Shown here one piece after another: positions 14,922-21,390 of a stretch of 21,390 nucleotides of DNA. Position numbers and translations under genes: made by a program. Source of the stretch: Actinomycetes bacterium (lineage in GTDB: Bacteria > Actinomycetota > Actinomycetes > Propionibacteriales > Propionibacteriaceae). The stretch's first letter is position 1; the number at the start of each line of letters is the position of its first letter. Under the pieces are notes generated by a model. It saw only the letters and a program-made list of their open reading frames with translations. It was not told the origin of the DNA and made no database searches. The stretch lies in assembly GCA_023387135.1 (NCBI GenBank), contig JAEWIK010000101.1:1-21390 (forward strand), in the 5' to 3' direction.

Positions 14922-15031
14922 GCCCTCAGGACGACGGCGACACTCGGGGTCCTGCCGCCCGGACGGGGTCGAACCGGTCCGAGGCGTAGTCGGGGGCCCG
15001 CCCGGCGGTGTCACGCCGATCGCGGCCCGGC

Positions 15032-16156
15032 TCAGGATTGCCGGTGGCGCAGCCTGGGGAGCCGCTTCGCCAGTTCGGCCTCGAACAACTGCTTGACGGC
15101 CGCGGTGTCGAGCACGCCACCCGCCGTCGGGAGCGTCCTGGCGGCTGCCCGCTGGCAGACGACGAGCCACGCCTCACCCATCGCCAGGGTGAAGCCGGAG
15201 GCCACGGACGCGTTGATCACGCCGCCCGCGACAGTGCCTGCCCCGGGGATGAACTTGAGCAGGCCGGCTGCCGCCGCGCGTCCGGCCGAGGTCGCCACCG
15301 ACGTCGAGGCGATGGCGAGCATGGCGGCCCTGTCGAACGGCAGCCCGTGCAGGTGCGCCAGCCGGGCCATCATGCCGAGCTGGATGGGCACCAGGACCGT
15401 CGCCGAACTGAAGGGGATGGGGATCGCGGCGGCCGCCGCCGCTGCCGCGGTGCCGGCGCCTATCGCCTTGCGGGATTGGGACGCCTTGAGGGCCAGATCG
15501 ATCGTCTGGGCTGCCGCGAGCGCCGCCCTGACGGCGTCGGGAGCGACCTGAAAGGTGGCTGTCAGGACGTCCATCAAGCCGTGGGGCGGCTGACCGGTGA
15601 ACTGGTCCCTCATCGCGTAGGTCATGAACGGACGGCCGCCCACGATGGGCAGCCTCTTCGACTCGATGTAGCGCGCGAGCTCGACGGCGTCGGGGTGGTA
15701 CTGACCGTCCCGCATCGGGACCTGCGTCAGCACGACCAGCACCGGGATGCCGAGACCGTCGAGTGCCCTGACGAAGGACTCCTCCACGTCCTCGAACCTG
15801 CGGTCCATGCCGCGGACGCAGTACCACGCGACGTGGATCTGCTCCGACAGCGGCTTGCCCCTGCCGTCCTTGACTGCCCTGGTGACCTCCTTGATGAGCT
15901 CGGCGTCGTCCCTGCCGATCTCCAGGCCGCGGGTGTCGATCACCCCGAGCGTCCCCCGCTTGTCGAGGTAGAGGTGCGAACCGGCGGTGACCGGGGCCCC
16001 GATGCCGGTGGCGGCGACGGGCTCGGAGAAGATGGCATTGATCAGGGTCGACTTGCCGACGCCCGTCTTGCCGAAGATCGCCAGGTTGATCCTGCCCAGT
16101 TCGGCGGCCTGCTTGTCGAACTCGGCACGGAAGCTCTCGGTGAACCAGTGAGTCAC
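15032..16156 (-). CDS. Membrane-associated P-loop GTPase with DUF697-like C-terminus
   Basis: The product is 374 aa. An Era/dynamin-like G domain carries the P-loop GKTGVGKST at 29-37, a switch with TGIGAPVTAGS, and G3 as DTRG in VIDTRGLEIG. The G4 position reads VVLTQVPMRDG rather than N/TKxD, so the guanine-specificity motif is altered. Two Ala/Gly-rich hydrophobic stretches follow (AIGAGTAAAAAAAAIPIPF, then LLKFIPGAGTVAGGVIN), and the spacing and GAGTVAGG hairpin recall the DUF697 family (YcjF-like). It is probably bound to the inner membrane; the cellular role is unknown. The GTG start follows TACGCT by exactly 6 nt, fitting a leaderless mRNA. It is divergent from typA. Confidence 0.85.
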   Translation of the reverse strand: MTHWFTESFRAEFDKQAAELGRINLAIFGKTGVGKSTLINAIFSEPVAATGIGAPVTAGSHLYLDKRGTLGVIDTRGLEIGRDDAELIKEVTRAVKDGRGKPLSEQIHVAWYCVRGMDRRFEDVEESFVRALDGLGIPVLVVLTQVPMRDGQYHPDAVELARYIESKRLPIVGGRPFMTYAMRDQFTGQPPHGLMDVLTATFQVAPDAVRAALAAAQTIDLALKASQSRKAIGAGTAAAAAAAAIPIPFSSATVLVPIQLGMMARLAHLHGLPFDRAAMLAIASTSVATSAGRAAAAGLLKFIPGAGTVAGGVINASVASGFTLAMGEAWLVVCQRAAARTLPTAGGVLDTAAVKQLFEAELAKRLPRLRHRQS

Positions 16157-16168
16157 CTGGCAAGCGTA
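16157..16168 (-). promoter_or_regulatory. Predicted leaderless promoter of the GTPase gene
   Basis: Minus-strand TACGCT (16168-16163), then 6 nt (TGCCAG), then the GTG at 16156. No Shine-Dalgarno is present. Confidence 0.5.
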
Positions 16169-16183
16169 TGTGGCCGACGCCGG

Positions 16184-16189
16184 TAGACT
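16184..16189 (+). promoter_or_regulatory. Candidate -10 element for typA
   Basis: TAGACT fits TANNNT and would start a transcript near 16196, giving typA a leader of roughly 93 nt. No convincing -35 lies upstream. Its position between the divergent GTPase and typA genes makes it plausible. Confidence 0.35.
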
Positions 16190-16288
16190 CGTGAAGGTTG
16201 CCCGCACACCGGGCTCGCCGACCATCCCGTCCGGAACGTGCTTGGCGGGCCTGCCCAGGGCCACCACCCTAACGAAGCGAGGAACCGC

Positions 16289-18151
16289 ATGCCCGTCCGC
16301 GCAGACCTGCGCAATGTCGCCATCATCGCCCACGTCGACCATGGGAAGACCACCCTGGTCGATGCCATGCTCTGGCAGTCGGGCGCCTTCCGCGAGAACC
16401 AGGACGTCAACACCCGCGTCATGGACTCGATGGACCTGGAGCGTGAGAAGGGCATCACGATCCTCGCCAAGAACACCGCCGTCGACCACGTCCTCGGCGA
16501 CGGCAGCACGGTGACCATCAACATCATCGACACCCCCGGCCACGCCGACTTCGGCGGCGAGGTCGAACGCGGCCTGGAGATGGTGGACGGCGTCCTGCTG
16601 CTGGTCGACGCCAGCGAGGGGCCGCTCCCGCAGACGAGGTTCGTGCTGCGCAAGGCGCTCGCCAAGAACCTGCCGATCATCCTGGTGATCAACAAGGTCG
16701 ACCGCTCGGACGCCCGGATCGCCGAGGTCGTCGACGAGGTGTACTCGCTCTTCCTCGACCTGGTCGACGACGAGAACGCCCACCACCTCGACTTCCCGAT
16801 CATCTACTGCGCGGCGAAGGCGGGCAGGGCCTCGCTCGAGCAGCCCGCCGACGGCACGCTGCCGGACTCGCAGGACCTCGAGCCGCTCTTCCAGCTCATC
16901 ATGGACACGATCCCGGCCCCCACCTACACCGAGGACGCGCCGCTGCAGGCGCTGGTGACGAACCTCGACGCGTCCCCCTACCTCGGCAGGCTGGCGCTGT
17001 GCCGGATCGTCGAGGGCACCATCAAGCGCGGCCAGACCGTCGCCTGGATCCGCCACGACGGGTCGGTGTCGAACGTCAGGCTCTCCGAGCTGCTCATCAC
17101 CAAGGCGCTCGACAGGGTGCAGGCGGACTCCGCCGGCCCGGGCGACATCGTGGCGATCGCCGGCATCCCCGAGATCACCATCGGCGAGACGCTCGCCGAC
17201 CCGACAGACCCCAAGCCGCTGCCGGTCATCATCGTCGACGAGCCGTCGATCTCCATGACGATCGGCATCAACACCTCACCGCTGGCGGGAAAGGTGGGCA
17301 AGCAGCTCACCGCGCGGCTGGTGAAGGGCAGGCTGGACGCCGAGCTCGTCGGCAACGTCTCGATCAGGGTGCTGGGCACCGACCGTCCCGACACCTGGGA
17401 GGTGCAGGGACGAGGTGAGCTCCAGTTGGCGGTCCTCGTCGAGATGATGCGCCGCGAGGGCTTCGAGCTGACCGTCGGCAAGCCCGAGGTGCTGACCAGG
17501 ACGATCGACGGCGTGCTGCACGAGCCGGTCGAGCGGCTGACAGTCGACATCCCGGAGGAGCACGTCGGCACCGTCACCCAGCTCATGGGCACCCGGCGGG
17601 CGCGCATGGAGCAGATGGTCAACCACGGCACCGGCTGGGTGCGGGTCGAGTACGTGATCCCCGCGCGGGGCCTGATCGGCTTCAGGACGGAGTTCCTGAC
17701 CGACACCCGCGGCACCGGGATCATGCACCACGTCTTCGAGGGCTACGAGCCGTGGTCGGGCGAGATCAAGACCCGCCTGACCGGTTCGCTGGTAGCCGAC
17801 CGGCTCGGCACCGTCACTTCCTATGCGCTGTTCAACCTGCAGGAGCGCGGCGAGCTCTTCGTCGGCCCCGGCGACGAGGTGTACGAGGGCATGGTCGTGG
17901 GAGAAAACCCGCGCCCCGAGGACATGGACGTCAACCCAACCAAGGAGAAGAAGCTCACCAACGTGCGCTCCTCCACGGGCGACGAACTGGAACGCCTCAT
18001 CCCGCCGCGCGTGCTCAGCCTCGAACAGGCGCTGGAGTTCTGCCGCTCGGACGAGTGCCTCGAGGTCACGCCGAAGGACGTCAGGATCCGCAAGACGACG
18101 CTGGACGGCAACGACCGCGCCAAGCTCCGCAGCCGCGCCAAGAACGCCTAG
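16289..18151 (+). CDS. typA: Ribosome-associated translational GTPase TypA/BipA
   Basis: This 620-aa GTPase binds the ribosome and supports ribosome assembly and growth under stress. G-domain motifs are AHVDHGKTT at 14-22 (G1), REKGITI (G2), DTPGH at 81-85 (G3) and NKVD at 135-138 (G4). EF-G-like domains follow, including [37 protein letters not shown] and [20 protein letters not shown]. The BipA-specific C-terminal region has [21 protein letters not shown] and [11 protein letters not shown]. The length is normal. GAGGAA just upstream of the ATG at 16289 fixes the start. It is monocistronic, bounded by a hairpin directly after the stop. Confidence 0.97.
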   Translation: MPVRADLRNVAIIAHVDHGKTTLVDAMLWQSGAFRENQDVNTRVMDSMDLEREKGITILAKNTAVDHVLGDGSTVTINIIDTPGHADFGGEVERGLEMVDGVLLLVDASEGPLPQTRFVLRKALAKNLPIILVINKVDRSDARIAEVVDEVYSLFLDLVDDENAHHLDFPIIYCAAKAGRASLEQPADGTLPDSQDLEPLFQLIMDTIPAPTYTEDAPLQALVTNLDASPYLGRLALCRIVEGTIKRGQTVAWIRHDGSVSNVRLSELLITKALDRVQADSAGPGDIVAIAGIPEITIGETLADPTDPKPLPVIIVDEPSISMTIGINTSPLAGKVGKQLTARLVKGRLDAELVGNVSIRVLGTDRPDTWEVQGRGELQLAVLVEMMRREGFELTVGKPEVLTRTIDGVLHEPVERLTVDIPEEHVGTVTQLMGTRRARMEQMVNHGTGWVRVEYVIPARGLIGFRTEFLTDTRGTGIMHHVFEGYEPWSGEIKTRLTGSLVADRLGTVTSYALFNLQERGELFVGPGDEVYEGMVVGENPRPEDMDVNPTKEKKLTNVRSSTGDELERLIPPRVLSLEQALEFCRSDECLEVTPKDVRIRKTTLDGNDRAKLRSRAKNA

Positions 18152-18185
18152 CCCGGCAGGCCTGGTCAGGCACTCCTGGCCGGGC
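18151..18185. terminator. Hairpin between convergent typA and ygfZ
   Basis: GCCCGGCAGG (18151-18160) pairs with CCTGGCCGGGC (18175-18185) with one bulged G. It begins at the last base of the typA stop codon and lies just before the ygfZ stop on the other strand, so it may end transcription from both sides. There is no T tract. Confidence 0.6.
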
Positions 18186-18190
18186 ACCAC

Positions 18191-19120
18191 TTACTGGCGC
18201 GGGCGGACCGTCGCTCGGAAGTGCAGGCCGGCGTCGGGGTCGACCAGCGGCTCCTGGGCTGCGGCGATTCCTTCGACGAGCAGCGGGGCGTCCAGCGGCA
18301 GCGTGCGCTTGAGCAGCGCCAGCCCGATGGGCCCGAGCTCGTAGTGCAGGGCCGAGGTGCCCATGCGTCCCACGGGGCGTCCGTCGGCCAGCACCTCGGC
18401 ACCCACCTGGGGCAGCGCGTCCGCCGAGCCGTCGAGCTGCAGCAGTGCGAGCCGCCGCGGCGGGCGTCCGAGGTTGTAGATCCGCGCGACAGTCTCCTGC
18501 CCCGGGTAGCAGCCCTTCGTGAGGTGGACAGCCGGCCCGAGCGCCGTCCCGTCGGGGTTCGCCAGCTCGTTGGGGATGGTCTTCTCGTCGGTGTCGAGGA
18601 AGGTCCTGGGCAGCCCCGCGGCGATCCTCAGCGCGTCCATCGCCCACGTCCCGGCCCTGACGTCGCCGAGGGTCGCCTCCACGTCAGCGGCGTCCACGAT
18701 CGCGGGGCCCGCACCGCCGGCGGGCAGGACGAGCCGCTTGTCGGGCTGCTCGGCGATCTCGACGCGGGCGGCGAACACCATCCGCCTCAGCCACGCGAGC
18801 AGCGCCTCGGCGTGCCCGGGCTCAGTGTGCGCCCACAGCGTCTGCCCGTCGTCCACCCCGCCCAGCACATGGGTGATGTGTCCCTGGTGGTCGAGGATGT
18901 AGGCGGTGACGGGGACCCCCGGCTGGAGGTTGACGAAGTCCTGGCTGGTGACGTCGTTCAGCCAGCGCAGCCGGTCGCGTCCCGAGATCGAGAACACGGG
19001 ACGGTGCCCCAGGTCGACCGACGCCTCACCGGCGGCCAGCCTGCGCTGCTCGCGCATCGGGTCGCCGTAGTGCCAGACGGCTCCGGCGTCCGGGCCTTCG
19101 GGGTGGACGACGGCGGTCAT
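18191..19120 (-). CDS. ygfZ: Folate-binding YgfZ/GcvT-like protein (Fe-S cluster maintenance)
   Basis: This is a 309-aa member of the YgfZ/Iba57 family, tetrahydrofolate-dependent proteins that help maintain certain Fe-S enzymes. The signature KGCYPGQE is at 202-209 with the key C204. A GcvT-like N-terminal part has FSISGRDRLRWLNDVTSQDF and AYILDHQGHITHV. The stretch LPRTFLDTDEKTIPNE matches the family region just ahead of the signature. The C-terminal barrel ends near LHFRATVRPRQ. The ATG at 19120 overlaps the stop of the upstream nitrobindin-like gene by four bases (ATGA), showing translational coupling. The pairing suggests a shared role in metal-cofactor or redox homeostasis, an inference. 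Confidence 0.93.
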   Translation of the reverse strand: MTAVVHPEGPDAGAVWHYGDPMREQRRLAAGEASVDLGHRPVFSISGRDRLRWLNDVTSQDFVNLQPGVPVTAYILDHQGHITHVLGGVDDGQTLWAHTEPGHAEALLAWLRRMVFAARVEIAEQPDKRLVLPAGGAGPAIVDAADVEATLGDVRAGTWAMDALRIAAGLPRTFLDTDEKTIPNELANPDGTALGPAVHLTKGCYPGQETVARIYNLGRPPRRLALLQLDGSADALPQVGAEVLADGRPVGRMGTSALHYELGPIGLALLKRTLPLDAPLLVEGIAAAQEPLVDPDAGLHFRATVRPRQ

Positions 19121-19611
19121 CGGCGCTCCAGCGTGGCCCAGATGTAGGACTGCAGGGAGTGTTCGGAGGTCGCCCTGTCGAACGAGAACATGAGCTTGCC
19201 CTCGACCAGCCCGTACAGCCTGCGGCCGGCGGTGTAGGCCACAGCGGCGTCCTTGGTGCGGGCGACGGCGTCGGTGATCAGGTCGAGCCGGCCGGGGGCT
19301 ATCTTGCCGAACCAGATCTCGGCGAAGCCCTCCGGGCTGCACATCATGACGTCGACGGTGCCGTCGGCGAGCGGGCGCCAGAAGCCTGTCTCCATGGCGA
19401 GCGCCTTGACGGGCTTGCCGTCGGCGTCCACCTCGAAGCTCTGCGAGAGGTAGTGCAGGTAGTCACCGCCGTTGTCGTCGAAGTCGACCTGGATGGCGTA
19501 CTCGATCTTGTCCTCGCCCGGCCACTGCCGGTAGCCGGTGCCCTCCCAGCGTCCTCGCAGCCAGGCGAGCCCGACCAGGGCGGGGTTCAGGTCTGACGGG
19601 ATCTCGAACAT
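19117..19611 (-). CDS. Nitrobindin-like FABP-fold protein
   Basis: The product is 164 aa with the beta-barrel family's landmark GRWEGTG at 20-26. Further typical strands are DYLHYLSQSF, METGFWRPLADG and SPEGFAEIWFGK. Nitrobindins (Rv2717c, THAP4 C-terminal domain) bind heme b in a ten-stranded barrel through a histidine near the C-terminus and act on NO or peroxynitrite. Here the C-terminus reads SLQSYIWATLERR, with Tyr156 where the heme-ligand His is expected. Heme binding is therefore uncertain. AGGAGG upstream of the ATG is well placed. It is coupled by ATGA to ygfZ and follows a 36-codon ORF after a single base. Confidence 0.88.
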   Translation of the reverse strand: MFEIPSDLNPALVGLAWLRGRWEGTGYRQWPGEDKIEYAIQVDFDDNGGDYLHYLSQSFEVDADGKPVKALAMETGFWRPLADGTVDVMMCSPEGFAEIWFGKIAPGRLDLITDAVARTKDAAVAYTAGRRLYGLVEGKLMFSFDRATSEHSLQSYIWATLERR

Positions 19612-19612
19612 C

Positions 19613-19723
19613 TCACTCCTCCTTGCGCCGCATCAGCCTGACGAGGCCGATCACGGCCAGCAGCAGCACGAGCGCGCACGCCACGACCACCACGGCGACT
19701 GTCACCGATGTCTCCAACAGCAC
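19613..19723 (-). CDS. Predicted 36-aa single-pass membrane microprotein
   Basis: GTG-initiated ORF reading MLLETSVTVAVVVVACALVL, then LLAVIGLVRLMRRKEE. Residues about 6-28 form one strongly hydrophobic helix, followed by a positive tail (RLMRRKEE), which predicts an N-out, C-in orientation. Support for reality: TAGGCT lies exactly 6 nt upstream of the GTG, the leaderless spacing of this genome, and the stop is one base before the nitrobindin-like ATG. The last codons AAG GAG GAG also form that gene's Shine-Dalgarno. It is too short for most gene callers and I recognise no family. It could be a genuine peptide or mainly a leader ORF driving coupled translation. Confidence 0.6.
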   Translation of the reverse strand: MLLETSVTVAVVVVACALVLLLAVIGLVRLMRRKEE

Positions 19724-19735
19724 CGGGTCAGCCTA
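19724..19735 (-). promoter_or_regulatory. Predicted leaderless promoter of the microprotein-nitrobindin-ygfZ operon
   Basis: Minus-strand TAGGCT (19735-19730), 6 nt (GACCCG), then the GTG at 19723. This is the only clear promoter seen upstream of the three-gene unit. Confidence 0.5.
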
Positions 19736-19791
19736 TCTTCCCGACTCCCTGCGACCTCTTGTCGCGGCGGGGCGACACGAGCGGCTGACGG

Positions 19792-19803
19792 TACGCTGCG
19801 ACG
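19792..19803 (+). promoter_or_regulatory. Predicted leaderless promoter of dtd
   Basis: TACGCT (19792-19797) followed by 6 nt (GCGACG) and the GTG at 19804. There is no Shine-Dalgarno. It is divergent from the promoter at 19724-19735, about 56 bp away. Confidence 0.5.
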
Positions 19804-20229
19804 GTGCGAGCGGTGGTGCAACGAGTGTCCTCGGCGTCGGTCAGCGTGGACGGCGAGACAGTGGGACGGATCGAAGGCCCTGGCCTGCTCATCCTGCTGG
19901 GGGTGACCCACGACGACGACGAGGCCGCCGCCGACAAGCTCGCCGACAAGATCTGGACGCTGCGCATCCTCGACGGCGAAGTGAGTTGTTCGGACGTCGG
20001 CGCTCCCCTGCTGGTCGTCAGCCAGTTCACGCTCTACGCGGACACCAGGAAGGGCAGGCGTCCCTCCTGGTCGGCGGCCGCGCCCAGGCCCGTGAGCGAG
20101 CCCCTCGTCGACGCCTTCGTGACTGCCCTCCGCGCCCGCGGTGCGACTGTGGAGACTGGCAGCTTCGGCGAGCACATGCTGGTCGACCTGGTCAACGACG
20201 GCCCCGTGACCCTCATCCTCGACAGCTGA
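19804..20229 (+). CDS. dtd: D-aminoacyl-tRNA deacylase
   Basis: Dtd removes D-amino acids (and glycine mischarged on tRNA-Ala) from tRNA, guarding translation fidelity. The 141-aa length is standard. It starts [17 protein letters not shown] as the family does. The two active-site signatures are present: SQFTLYAD at 73-80 and NDGPVT at 131-136, the latter the cross-subunit Gly-Pro motif (usually NxGPVT). [14 protein letters not shown] is also conserved. The start is GTG, supported by the leaderless -10 spacing. It is a single-gene unit ended by the hairpin that follows. Confidence 0.96.
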   Translation: MRAVVQRVSSASVSVDGETVGRIEGPGLLILLGVTHDDDEAAADKLADKIWTLRILDGEVSCSDVGAPLLVVSQFTLYADTRKGRRPSWSAAAPRPVSEPLVDAFVTALRARGATVETGSFGEHMLVDLVNDGPVTLILDS

Positions 20230-20245
20230 CCCCGCTCACAGCACC

Positions 20246-20274
20246 CGGCCCCGCACCTGATGGTCGCGGGGCCG
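20246..20274. terminator. Hairpin between convergent dtd and the secreted-protein gene
   Basis: A perfect 9-bp stem, CGGCCCCGC (20246-20254) and GCGGGGCCG (20266-20274), encloses an 11-nt loop. It lies 16 bases after the dtd stop and 21 bases beyond the stop of the opposing gene, so it can serve both. No T tract is present. Confidence 0.65.
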
Positions 20275-20295
20275 AGCGCTGGAACCGACGCCTGA

Positions 20296-21390
20296 CTACT
20301 TGACGGTGAACTTCACGGCCTTGGAGATGGAGTCGCGGTACTTCGACGGCTTCTTCGACTGGAAGGTCGCGACCACGACGTAGGTGCCCTTCTTGGCGAC
20401 TGTCTTGCCGAACTTGTACGTCGCCTTGCCCTTCCTCAGCACCGGGCCCATGGTGGGGCTGTAGACGGATTCGTAGCTCCCGGTCTTGGCCGACTTGCGG
20501 TAGATCAGGAAGCCCACGACGCCGGACGCCTTCGTCGAGCTGACCTTCGCCTTCAGGGTCGCCTGCGTCTTGCCGTACTGCTGGGTGCCCGAGACGCTCA
20601 CCGTCGTCCTCGTCGACTTCGACTTCGAGATGCCCTTGGTGAACTTCACCGTGATGACGGGGGAGGTCATGCCCGTGACATAAGCGTTCGGCATCACCCG
20701 GTAACGGAACTGGATCTGCAGCGTCCAGTTCTTGCCCGTGGAATACCTCCGGGCTGCCTCGCGCATGGTGCCGTTGGCCCACGCCTTGTTGAACTCGCTG
20801 TCGCACGCGCCCCCGACGCAGACCCACCCGAAGCCTTCGTTCGCCTCGAGCGTCACGAGGTTGTAGTAGCCGCCGGGGTTCGCGATCGCGAACGCCGGCA
20901 GGGTGAAGGCGCCACCCGGCTTGACGGTGATGGTCCTCTTCGACCAACCGCTGATGCTGGTCACAGCCTTGGCGATGGTGAGGGTGAACTGGTTGCTGAC
21001 GCCCTGGCCGACGTCCCAGAAGCTGTCGTCAGGCATCTTCTGGTAGTCGCCGGAACCCTGCAGCCTCAGGGTGTGGGTCCCGACACCGAGGGAGGCGTAC
21101 TGCTCCTCGTAGTCGTAGCCGAGGAGTTCGACGAGGCTCACGGTGGCCTTGGAGACAGCATTGGGACAGACAGCAGGCGACGTGCCCGCCGACCCGTAGC
21201 CGGTTCCGATGGGGTGCCAACTGCCGCCCCTGAGCTCCTCCACCTGCAGCGAGGAGACGCGACAGCCTGTCCAACTCAGGTTGATGCCGACGTCGGCAAA
21301 AGCGCGGACGGTCGTCGCCTTCGGCGAGGCGGTGAGCGACAACTCCTTGGCGGTGGCGGCGTAGGCGGGGGTGGCGCTCAGCCCTCCGGC
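20296..21390 (-). CDS. Secreted Ig-like repeat protein (partial, N-terminus outside window)
   Basis: The frame is open to the right edge; 364 codons are visible. The first residues, AGGLSATPAYAATAKELS, look like the end of a signal peptide with cleavage after AYA or ATA. The middle has Cys residues (WTGCRVSSLQ, SPAVCPNAV, GWVCVGGACD) that could form disulfides. The C-terminal ~105 residues (TTVSVSGTQQYGKTQATLKA, VGFLIYRK, GKATYKFGKTVAKKGTYVVV) resemble a bacterial Ig-like module of the kind found in surface adhesins. It is Lys- and Tyr-rich like the proteins at 6559-10760. No sortase signal or enzyme motif is seen, and the function is unknown. Confidence 0.83.
   Translation of the reverse strand, partial: AGGLSATPAYAATAKELSLTASPKATTVRAFADVGINLSWTGCRVSSLQVEELRGGSWHPIGTGYGSAGTSPAVCPNAVSKATVSLVELLGYDYEEQYASLGVGTHTLRLQGSGDYQKMPDDSFWDVGQGVSNQFTLTIAKAVTSISGWSKRTITVKPGGAFTLPAFAIANPGGYYNLVTLEANEGFGWVCVGGACDSEFNKAWANGTMREAARRYSTGKNWTLQIQFRYRVMPNAYVTGMTSPVITVKFTKGISKSKSTRTTVSVSGTQQYGKTQATLKAKVSSTKASGVVGFLIYRKSAKTGSYESVYSPTMGPVLRKGKATYKFGKTVAKKGTYVVVATFQSKKPSKYRDSISKAVKFTVK

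Noticed and set aside
15032..17056. 674-aa minus-strand frame extending the GTPase into typA
   Set aside because: The first ~300 residues are antisense to typA. The GTPase-like sequence begins at the GTG at 16156 with its own -10 box.
18191..19342. Longer 383-aa reading of ygfZ starting at 19342
   Set aside because: The extra 74 residues overlap the nitrobindin-like gene out of frame. The ATG at 19120 with the ATGA overlap and family-like N-terminus is preferred.
1..21390. tRNA, rRNA, CRISPR array, insertion sequence or prophage
   Set aside because: I looked for cloverleaf or TPsiC-like blocks, regularly spaced repeats, transposase motifs and phage genes and saw none. The only direct repeats are those reported at 2847, 3576 and 10922.

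Overview
The window is a GC-rich, gene-dense chromosomal segment that fits an actinobacterium of the Propionibacteriaceae. The strongest pointer is a clustered set of transcarboxylase (methylmalonyl-CoA carboxyltransferase) genes for the 5S, 12S and 1.3S subunits, the hallmark of the Wood-Werkman propionate cycle. A SenX3-RegX3-PhoU phosphate module, TypA, Dtd and an actinobacterial-type YgfZ agree with this. I see no tRNA, rRNA, CRISPR array, insertion sequence or phage gene. All identifications come from reading the translated sequence; no database search was run.

Layout. 1-803 (-): PRPP synthetase-like gene cut by the left edge. 888-2761 (-): regX3 and senX3, overlapping by ATGA. 2762-2949: divergent control region with a PHO-box-like direct repeat. 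2950-3615 (+): phoU, whose 3' end is duplicated as a 44-bp tandem repeat, then a strong terminator. 3748-4497 (-): gpmA. 4582-5628 (-): a DUF695-like protein. 5706-6449 (+): a short-chain dehydrogenase. 6559-10760 (-): two co-translated secreted genes, one for a large multidomain zinc metalloprotease (Ig-like and SH3 repeats plus a metzincin motif) and one for a protein of unknown function with FN3 and Ig-like modules. 11086-14842 (-): transcarboxylase operon 5S-12S-small protein-1.3S. 15032-16156 (-): membrane-associated GTPase. 16289-18151 (+): typA. 18191-19723 (-): ygfZ, a nitrobindin-like gene and an unannotated 36-codon single-TM ORF, tightly coupled. 19804-20229 (+): dtd. 20296-21390 (-): a third secreted Ig-like protein cut by the right edge.

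The genes are mostly housekeeping functions: phosphate sensing, glycolysis, propionate metabolism, translation quality control and Fe-S maintenance. The cell-surface genes at 6559-10760 and 20296-21390 are the accessory part. A recurring pattern is a TANNNT -10 box placed 6-7 nt upstream of an ATG or GTG start with no Shine-Dalgarno sequence. This predicts leaderless transcripts for about seven genes and helps fix their starts. Genes inside operons instead have clear AGGAGG-type ribosome binding sites.

The candidates most worth a second look are the secreted metzincin and its coupled partner, the small protein inside the transcarboxylase operon, the 36-aa membrane ORF, the nitrobindin-like protein that appears to lack its heme histidine, and the phoU 3' tandem duplication.
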